Positions 54,652-64,000 of a DNA stretch of 64,000 nucleotides are shown here, piece by piece. Source of the DNA: Apostichopus japonicus. Lineage: Eukaryota; Echinodermata; Holothuroidea; Aspidochirotida; Stichopodidae. The stretch lies in NCBI RefSeq assembly GCF_037975245.1, contig NC_092572.1, positions 27,513,989 through 27,577,988 of the forward strand, in the 5' to 3' direction. Made by a program: the position numbers and the translations under genes. The notes beneath the pieces are model-generated. The model was not told the DNA's origin. It saw only the letters and a program-made list of their open reading frames with translations, and did no database searches. The stretch's first letter is position 1. Every line of letters begins with the position of its first letter.

Positions 54652-57600
54652 TACATAGATATGTACTGTGGAAATCAATAGCTCGCCCACGGTGTGGGGG
54701 GGGGGGGGGTTGCACGGTAAGCATTTCCCACCATCAGTCGAGGGAAATGGTTCAGTCAGAGGACTATTTTGCACTCAGCCGGGTAAGAAGTAAACCAATA
54801 CTATGACGGTACATCCCTCTCACCCTCACACAAATTATTTATTAACGCAACCTAACGTTTAGATCTACCTATATATGTAGACCCAAGTAGTCTAAACATG
54901 CTTCAGAATGCAGCATTTGACTTCTATTCTTTCCTGGGGGAGGGGGGGGGGCGAACCACCGACTCTCATACACGGTAGTGGTCTTTACTGACCCCAGGGC
55001 AGCACCCCCTCTGTTATTAGATCATTGATTCATCTCTGGGTCTTCCCCCCACCACACACACAAACACGCACATACCTTTGAAATCATGTCCATATCACTT
55101 ATGATAGAAACATTTGGCATCCGCTGCTGTTTAGCTATAGTTACACGTATACACATTTGATTGTCCAATTGAGCACTGTCATGTATGCGATTGACTTGGT
55201 CACTCAGTACTTTCAGAAAAGTACTGATTCGGTCAATATTGTAGATATTATTTTGTGCAAGGCTAAATTTTGGGGCCAGTTTTGATAACTTTTGAAACGC
55301 TATAGTACACGAGGGCACGAGCTGTCTAACTGACGTTTGACCCGTCGGTCGAATTTTCACAGACTTAGGCCAATAAAAGGCTAAATGCTGGCATGATAAT
55401 GGTCACTTGTGACTGCGTGCTAGTAAGTTAACCTACCGTTTTGGCAGACCTAGGCTGTGTACGCCATAAGCCCTATTTTGAATATTCGTCTTAGTGATTT
55501 ACCGATCAGCTTTCGTTTGCAGCTGTCAAGCATTTCACCAAAATTGTCTTCAATTGTAAATTTGACACCTCTATTCGACCGCTACATAAATCTCAAAACA
55601 GCGATGGACATCGACACTATCGTATGTAGTACGTAACTCTTTAGCAGGCCTAACCTCGATAACTAACACGATGTCAGATGCATATCTATGGCGTTAATGC
55701 TGATTATATATGCAGACTGCAGAGGGTTCATATGACAGATCTTGAAGAGGTTTCACCTTCCACGAAGGATATTCCTTCCCTTTTCTCTTCTATTTTCTCT
55801 TTGTCATCCTGTCGGCAGTGCATGCCGTTGCTTTTCGATAACATCTACCATCACGTTTCCTATTGGGGCCTTCGAAACGACGAATCCGCGTTTTTCTCGC
55901 TAAACTGATATCGGTATGCTGTAGAACTCATCAGCGTTAAGTGTCCATAAAGACATCCGGCTTGCCGACGTGCTCACGAATAAGCCGAGGACATGCTGTT
56001 TTCTTTACTTCGTTTAATTGAAAAGAGCTTCCACTTGGGTGAATTTAATTGCTGAATAGCGAATCTAGCAAGACAGAAAGAGAGGGTTTAACATATGTTT
56101 TAATTCAAAGTAATGAAAGGCAAAGCAGAACGTATTAGATAAATAAAATAACACCGCGCTCTTCAAAATGCCAACGTTTCATGTTAGTTTGTCATTTACA
56201 AGTTAAACAACCTCGGATCGGTAGAAAAGGTTAAACTTTCAAAAATATTTGTTCTTTATTTGTTTAAGGAAGTGGCCTTGTGAATGGGTACACAATAGCC
56301 TATTTCGATTATGTTGTTTTAAGACAATTTGACTAGGTTTTTATTTATTAATTAAAAGGGCATGCATGTACGGTTAAGTAAGAAACAGATGAAATCAATG
56401 GTTAGTTCAACTCGTCTGTAATGATTAAATACACTAGTCTAACAATAACACACCAGGAAAGCATTTACTCTGTTTAACGTGGATTAGTTTTCGCTTTGGT
56501 GACAATACACGTTTGCGGTTTCAAAACATTCCCGTAGTTTTTATTGATGGGTAAAGCTACACCCTGAAATGACTTTCTATCATTGGATATGTTAAAATGT
56601 ATTTGCTCATATCAATCTTGAAACAGCAGGCAGAAATGAGACCATTACTGTCCGATGATATTAACATTTATTTGAATCTTTATAAAAAAAAGGAAATCAT
56701 AATATTTTCTTGCTTTACTTTCACGGTCATTTAACGAAATTTCATTACTTTTGTTTTTATTTTCCTAATGTGGGCAGGAGTATATTGTACGTCAATACTG
56801 CTTCATTTTACATTTTATAATATAGAGAGTGGTTAACAAAAAAAAATGGAAGAAATGATGAAGAAACCTCGCAATTACCCATTTTCACAAGTATTAAAGC
56901 CCATTTGTTGGTTTAAAAGGTTAGAATTAAACAGGGCTCATTGGTAAATCAAAAGTGCCCTTTTTACTTGAGAAATTAAGGAAACTGTATAACAAAGAAT
57001 TACACTTTAATTGAAAAATTATTCAAATTTTCATTTTGGTATACGGAATGCACAAGGATTAAGTTTCTTTTTTTCAAACAGTGTTGAGGTAACTTTGAGG
57101 TAAATCCGATATGCTACCCTTCGAAGTATAACCCAAGCTCTCCCCTACCCAAGAGTGTAATCTCCTGTGAGAACACAAGCCAAAGCAAAATGATGCTACC
57201 TATATGGATAGTTTGACCGTGCGTTACACAAGAATAAAGTATTCCTTTAAAGAATAAATCAATTTATACATTTAAAATATCCAACCTTTTCGCAACGTCA
57301 AGCCATATTACCACATAGTTTATCAACGTAACAATAGAATATGTTGCTGCGTATACCAGGCTTTATGTCATACATTCTTTATTTTCCAATCGATTTAACA
57401 TCTTAATATAAAATATGACTTTATATCGAGGGTTATAAATCCTTTCTACATCACTTTGAAGTGCGATAACGTCAATTAATACACTTAAACATTACATGAT
57501 TGAAAAACACTTCATTCAGATTGGTAGTTTCGAAGACGCTTCATAGAAAGAAAGAGAAATACAAGTTACTGCCCTATTGGCTTGCCTTGTGCATGCGGCT

Positions 57601-60600
57601 AATTAGTCGTTTGATGTGCTCAAGTGCGGACGACCAAAGCATGAATTAATGCACGTGGATAAAAACAAACAAATAAATAATAATAATAACTCATAGTTGC
57701 ATTTTTTTTCGATACTGACTAAAGCTGTCCTACATCATAGAGGAAATTTTAATGTATCGTCGATCTTTTAACTGATAATTTTTCCATTTTTTTTTTAAAT
57801 CTTTGTAATATTTAAAGCCATAGATCTGTTTGAATAAAAACAAACTCTGTTATAAAAGATATATATTTATTTCTATTTAATAAACATAATTGGGAATTCG
57901 ATAGCTCCTAATGGTCATTACCAGAGTTCATGACCCTTGGTGAATCAAAAGCAAAATTGTCTTCCAGCTCTTATTACCTGCAAAACTCCCCATGAAAATC
58001 GGTTATGTATTTATGTTTTACTTGGTATAACGGGTTTGATCTTCTTTAAAAGCTTTTTTTGATTTCTCACAAAAGATGCGTCCAGTTTTTAGTGACGTTT
58101 ATCCTCACTACCATCAACATCGCATTAAATCCTTTTCTATGTCACGAAAAGGTTAAAAACCTTGTGGCCTCTGATTCAATCATACATATATGAATAATTT
58201 TATCTAGTATAATGAACCGCCTTTGGTTGGCAGATAAAGGACAAAAATACAGAAAAGTTGAAGTGTTATGCGACAGCAAATCCTATGATTGTAAACAAGC
58301 TTCTGAGGATGTGAACCAACAGTTGTCTTTCATTATCTAACCTGCAGTTTAAACTTTAAAGGCCTAATTTGAATGATAAATCATTCAAATTCTACCCCAC
58401 GTTCTAATTACTTATTGAAAGCTTGGCTCTTTTGGGGGCTTTTCCGTGCAGATACAGACAAAGATGTCCAAATGTCAATTTCTAAACAGAATCCCCAAGC
58501 TAGAAGATTTTGGTAAGAAATAGTTCAAGTTAGTTTAAAGTTTTGAAAGTTTTGTATTGGAATTTTTTTAAATTCCGAATGAAATGCCTACTTCTGCTGA
58601 GATCGTCAAATTGTTATTTCTCTTTTTCATAAATTTTGATATTGGTAAAAACAATGAAAGAAACACAAAGTAAAATTTGAAGTAAAATTTGAAGAAAGCA
58701 ATTTGCAGTTGATATTGCAATATACCCATACTTAGTATCATGGAATTTTCTATTTTGCTTATTAAATGAGGGTCGTTAACTAAACTTCCATTAATTGCTA
58801 CGTCCTGTACTTCACGAAATATTATTTTCTTCTTCTGCAGTTAGCAAAATATCTGAAATTCTATTTTTTACATATTCCCTTCTTTAATCCTCATTTACTT
58901 TACAATGACTATCTAAGAGTGGTTTCATAATGTCTTTCATTTTATATTAAACTTAACATTAATTAATTTCTCGTAGGGACATAATTCATGCCGTATACAT
59001 GGGACATGTCATACGGGACATACCGGTCCGTAGCCTACCAGCAAAAATTAAGTTGAGTTTCGGATTAAACAGTTAAGTTTACCAACCAGGACTGTCTTCA
59101 TATACTGTATGTACAAAGTAGGTCATAACATTTTTTTTTTCATTAAAGTTCAATAAAATCTAAATCTCGTACGATGTTTCATTTATACAGTAATTAAATC
59201 ATGTTTTACTGATGGACAAATCTGAAGAAATTTCAACCTTGTAGAAAATTGAATGGTAATCGTGAATTTATTCTTCGTCAATCTGTCCTAGTATATTAGT
59301 TCTTACGTTAATCAACGTGTAAGGCATTTTTGTTTGATCGTTATAGCGAAAGTAGGAGAAAAAAAGTGAAGGAATAATGCCTTAAATCTCAAATAGCCCA
59401 ACACCACAATCTTCAAATAAATTATACAGTACTAACCAGATGTTACAGTTTTTTTTTCTTGATGGTTGTAATAGCATATAGTTGAAATAAATAGATTGCT
59501 AAAATGAGTTTCGGTGCTTATTGGTTTAATTTCTATATGGTGGTAGTGTACAAATTAATGTCAAGTCAATATTAGCAACTGGTAAATTTGTTATGGAAGA
59601 ACTTGAAAAAGGGTGAAGCATTCAAAGTTTACCTTCGACCTAGAGAAAAGCTGAAAGTGTACGGTAGGATTCAACGCAAACACATTTCTTTCTATTTTCC
59701 TCTATTAAAGTAAATTCTGCTGCACAAGGACATATTAGACTGTTTAGAATGGTTTTAAGTTTGATACAAATATGTACAGTTTTATGTAGTGAGTATAACA
59801 AGATGAATGGTAGAATCCAAAAGAATTTAGCATTCGTGTGCAACGTATCTCCAAAACTGGAAAAAGAAATTACTAACATTTATAGTTTTACCCGGAATAT
59901 GAGCATTTATGTATTTACTTGGAATGTGAGCAAAGTCCTCAACCGACACACTCAAACCACACCCACTACCCACCCACTCACATCATCCTCTCATGAAAAA
60001 GATGAGAAAAAAAAAATAAATGAAAAAACTAATTGACTTGCATATAACTTAGTGTCCCCGTTTAGTGAGCAAGTGTGTCATATTACGTGTAAACATTTGT
60101 CATATAACATGAAAAAGCGGGGATTGATATTTTTAATATAAAACAGTAGTCATTAAAAAGTACAAAGAGGGCAGAGAAGAAGTAGCGCCCCCCCGCACAT
60201 CCCCGACCCGGGAGGTGCTTTTTAATAATCATCTCTAGGTCTTACATATATGGCTAAGTAGAATGCTTCCTGTGATCGGTAATACATTTCTTTTCTTATA
60301 CATAATAGAATAAATATTACCGAACCGTCGCATTTAATTTTGCTGGCATCTATATTGACGTAATCGAAGAAAAAAAAAACCTCATATTTTTTTTTTATAT
60401 TGAATTATTAAAAGTATACGTAAGAGTATGAAAGAAAGAGTAAAATATACAAAGTCGAAACAAGTATCCGCTGAAAAGTGAGTTCTTAATTGATGGTGTG
60501 TTTTTCAAGGTAACATGTACAAAGTTCAAACTAACATCGAAGTATACCAAAGATCGATAAAGTAATTCAAGATTAAACCGCAGCCTCGCTCACTTAGAAT

Positions 60601-61200
60601 GACTAAATGAGAGCAAAACGTAAAATGGATGAGCCAGGCAACAAAAACAAAGATGATTTTGCGGAGAGATTTGTCTTAAAAGCAGATATCGAGAGAAATT
60701 TCTGCCGTCAGGTTCGCTTTAGGCAAAGCGAGTAAATAGTCCATCAGGCTATAGCGAGAGAATTCTCCATATGGTGCCTCTACTTAGTTGTGGTAATGCA
60801 AATAAAAGGTGGATTCGCCTAGTGAATATGCACGTAACGAAAGGGAAATGATCAATTTTGTTAAGTGGAATGGATAGTTGGAAGTAGGCCATTGATTTTG
60901 CTTTCTTTCTCTTCTTCTTGTATTTTTTTTAGTTATTGATGGTTTTACTTTATGACAGGATTTTTCCAGAAGTTGGACTATGATGTTTGGAGTTTTGTAT
61001 TACCTTCCATAAATTAAGAAGTTACACAAAACCCCGGGAAGTGATAAATTTATGAGCATTTTATAGTGCATATATGTATATACTAATATTCCTCATTGAA
61101 GCTACGATCAGGATTTCTCGAAATTGACATTTTTCAAACTTAAAAAATAGTTTAGTCGCTTATTATTTTGTAATGGAACGTCCCCGTGCGGCTACAGGCA
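54651..61200. other. Intergenic, nothing recognised
   Basis: 6.5 kb of AT-rich sequence. Short ORFs (for example 55678, 59749) have no recognisable domain. G/C runs at 54697 and 54938. An inverted repeat ATTTGAATGA/TCATTCAAAT lies at 58368-58391. Confidence 0.65.
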
Positions 61201-61214
61201 AATATTTGTATAAC

Positions 61215-61775
61215 AAATATGTGAATATATGATAATGTGTTTGACATATATGTGTATCATATATGTGTGTCATACATTTATATTTCATATATGTGTATTA
61301 TATATGTGTATCTGATATGTGTCATTCATATGTGTGTGTGTGTATCATACATGCTTATATCATATACGTGTGTATAATATATGTATATCATATATGTGTC
61401 ATTCATATGTGTGTGTATCATAATGTGTATATTATATATGTGTGTATCATATATGTGTATCATATATGTGTATATCATATATGTGTATCATATATGTGTG
61501 TATCATATATATGTATCATATATGTGTATATCATATATGTGTGTATCATATGTGTGTATCATATATGTGTGTATCATATTTGTTTTATCATATATGTGAG
61601 TATCATATATGTGTAGCAAATATGTGTATGTCATATATGTGTATATTATATATGTGTATATAATACATGTGTATATCATATATGTGTATCATATATGTGT
61701 GTATCATATATGTGTATCATATCAAATATTTGTATATTATATATGTGTTTCAAATATGTGTATAACATATTGCTC
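61215..61775. repeat. ATATGTGTATC minisatellite, about 45 copies
   Basis: Units of 11-14 bp (CATATATGTGTAT, with GTGTGTAT variants) fill about 560 bp. The forward ORFs made of Met-Tyr-Ile-Cys-Val are repeat artefacts. Confidence 0.95.
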
Positions 61776-62342
61776 GTCGGTCGCTTTCGTGTCAGTTGCA
61801 AACACCTGTTACTAACTGCAAAGGCGCACTCTATTTCTCTTCAGAAACTCAGTAATATCATCACATATAGCTTAGGCCAAAACGCTTTCATACTAACATA
61901 GATGTAGCCTATAGCGTGCTCTGTATACAGGTCTTACGATCCTGTTGAACTAGTCAAGCTGTCTATGTCAGCTAATTGCAAATTTGGCAATGTATGGCTT
62001 AGAACTCAGTGGGCACTAATTACCGTACCTGAACGAGTTTGTTGTAAAGAAGAATATGGTTGAGAAATGAAACGCAAACACGAATGTCCCAAGAGTGACA
62101 ATTAGAACTATCTAAGCATGATACTTGTTACTTGTTCAGTGCTGATTAGTTTAGTTTAGTTTAGAGACCCAAGGATCAGGAAGCCTTACACAATATAGCT
62201 TATTTGAGGCCCCATCCGTGTGAGATCGTATATATGTCGTAGTCTGTTGATTGTGATCTCAAATTTAGGTTAGTAACACGTACAAACTCTGTAATTGGAA
62301 ATATGGTAACTATTATGTAACGTACAAGCTTTCAAAAGAATA

Positions 62343-62344
<2 letters not shown>

Positions 62345-62416
<72 letters not shown>
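62345..62416. repeat. Compound (TA)n-(GA)n microsatellite
   Basis: TA repeats 62345-62380 switch directly to GA repeats 62381-62416. Confidence 0.95.
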
Positions 62417-62419
<3 letters not shown>

Positions 62420-62730
62420 GGAGAGAGATGTTAGCAAACAGCTAACCAACAACACACGATGCTATAGTGTACAGAAAAATTAATCTTACTCAGTAACGAA
62501 AATGTCTTTGCTCGGACGTTCTTCTTCAACGAAAGCGAGATAGATTTTCAAGAAGGAAAATCTTTACAAGCATCTGATTTTTTTTTCCTTTTGCCATTCA
62601 CGGTGAAGAGGCTACCCCTCCCCCCCCCCCACACACACAATACCCTTGGTTTTATTCTCGGGTGGGACTCGAGTATAGTAAATATTGTTATCTTGCAAAA
62701 TTGAATGACAAGAAAAAAAAACCTAAGAGC

Positions 62731-62790
62731 CTCTTATCTCCTTGTTATATATGGCATAAACTCTTATCTCCTTGTTATATATGGCATAAA
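62731..62790. repeat. Exact 30-bp tandem duplication
   Basis: The 30 bases beginning CTCTTATCTCCTTGTTATAT occur twice without mismatch (62731-62760 and 62761-62790). Confidence 0.95.
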
Positions 62791-64000
62791 ATTGTACCAA
62801 AATGGCATCTAGTGGAACTAAATATGGTATTTTAGAGCCATCGGTTTTGAATTATGTCTTTATTTTTTTAAAGTGGTGGTGTTACGCAATATTCATTCCC
62901 CATTATAATAAACATTACCTATCACTGGCATGGATGTGGGTATAATTATAGTGTTGAATTTCATCATGAAAATATGTAAAAGAAGAACTTGGTGTTTGGA
63001 TTTGGTTTTTATCAAATGAGCTATACTTTCTCAGAATTAAGTTTCCATCTCGTTTCCATCTCAGCATCATTAGGATATTATTACTGTATATTTAATCCTT
63101 ACGTATATTCTGTATTATATGTATTTGTACATTTTTCTTTTCTTTTCTCCCAGGGAGTCTTCTACCTTGTTAAGTCTTTTTAAGACTTTATAGGAGACTT
63201 CCTTTCCAATTGTACACAATAAACAAATAAATGAAAATGAACACAAATTTCTTAACGAAACTTTCCCTCACGTTATGTATGTCATGCTAAAATGAAACAT
63301 TTGGCAAATGACATTATTGTGCGACCTCTGACCCCTCAAATTATTTCCATGGAAGCAATTATTAATCCATTGAGGGGATAAAGAAAACAATTACGTGTCC
63401 CAGACATTAATACTTTGAGGAGTGGCATTATCCTATACAATGCTGACGTATTGCGCTTACTGCGCAAGCGTAAATATAAGCATAATTTGGATCCAACAGC
63501 CGTGACCTTTAAAGTACTACAGTATTACAAGAATAATCAGCATTCAACAGGGAATATCTTAACTTAACACACTGATATATAAATATGTGACCTGCACTCA
63601 AATATTTTCTCTCTTCTCACCATTTTCGTACGAACGTTTAGATAATATCTTTTGATAGCATCTTGAAATGGCATTTTTACTGTACGAACACATGCCAAGA
63701 GACTATCTGCATTTAAGTTACTGTCCAGCTGAACTTCGTCATCGTGTCTTTAACACGGATCTTCACTTACGGGCGGCGTTCCGTGATTTCTTACTCGACA
63801 CTGCTCGATCGAGGATTATATTACATATAAACACCCTTCAAAGGTTACGGTTAACCCGTTTTCTCGAAAATCTATAGATTTCTTTGAAAATGGAGAGGAA
63901 TTTCCTACATTGCAGTAATTTATAAAAGATCATGTTAGATGTATTGAGGGAAAATAGTACTTTGAGTCGACACAATTTTTACCAACAGAAAGGTGTTTTG
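62791..64000. other. Right end, one unassigned 69-codon ORF
   Basis: AT-rich. An ATG-initiated ORF at 63668-63877 has ordinary amino-acid composition but no domain or splice support that I can recognise. Nothing else seen. Confidence 0.5.

Noticed and set aside
61263-61901. Met-Tyr-Ile-Cys-Val ORFs that look like membrane peptides
   Set aside because: Pure minisatellite translation.

Overview
This window is eukaryotic and animal: coding sequence is broken into short exons with GT/AG borders, and the non-coding part is full of microsatellites, minisatellites and transposon debris. The protein, the Penelope-like retroelements and the compact (about 0.3-3 kb) introns suit a marine invertebrate deuterostome such as an echinoderm. 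That placement is inference; no species-diagnostic locus is present.

One gene is clear. Positions 1-30517 (+ strand) hold the 3' three quarters of a SORL1 (SorLA/LR11) orthologue. I place 24 exons whose lengths sum to 5292 nt, an open frame of 1763 codons plus TAG. In order they encode the end of the VPS10 propeller and its ten-cysteine module, a YWTD (LDLR class B) propeller with an EGF-like module, ten LDLR class A repeats, six fibronectin type III domains, one membrane helix, and a cytoplasmic tail with a retromer-type FANSHY motif, an acidic cluster and a GGA-type C-terminus. The signal peptide, propeptide, most of VPS10 and the promoter lie upstream of the window. A 3' UTR of up to about 2.7 kb follows, with candidate poly(A) signals at 31357 and 33171.

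The introns carry many unrelated tandem arrays: a G-rich 30-bp minisatellite (5.0-5.5 kb), a 140-bp repeat with AGGTCA half-sites (13.4-14.4 kb), a CCATCCC satellite with an exact 194-bp higher-order unit (14.6-15.6 kb), a 92-bp satellite (17.1-18.1 kb), (CAT)n (19.3-19.9 kb), a terminal-inverted-repeat element between TA arrays (21.2-22.4 kb) and a 410-bp pyrimidine tract (26.3-26.7 kb). Two introns contain local duplications of splice-site regions.

From about 33.2 kb to the end I find no convincing protein-coding gene. A CpG-richer stretch at 35.1-35.9 kb could be a promoter with a non-coding first exon. The most informative part is 38.15-41.85 kb, a transposon nest four levels deep: a Penelope-like GIY-YIG gene is split by a TIR element (5-bp target duplication), which is split by a second, opposite-strand Penelope-like element (19-bp target duplication), which is split by a hAT-like element (8-bp target duplication). 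Two hammerhead-ribozyme-like cores accompany the Penelope elements. Further right are a foldback MITE (48.97-49.12 kb), a 68-bp tandem array (51.8-52.5 kb), a tRNA-derived SINE (54.38 kb) and an ATATGTGTATC array (61.2-61.8 kb).

I did not find an undescribed biological system. The notable items are genome-architectural: the transposon nest, the duplicated splice regions, and the divergent exon structure of the SORL1 orthologue.
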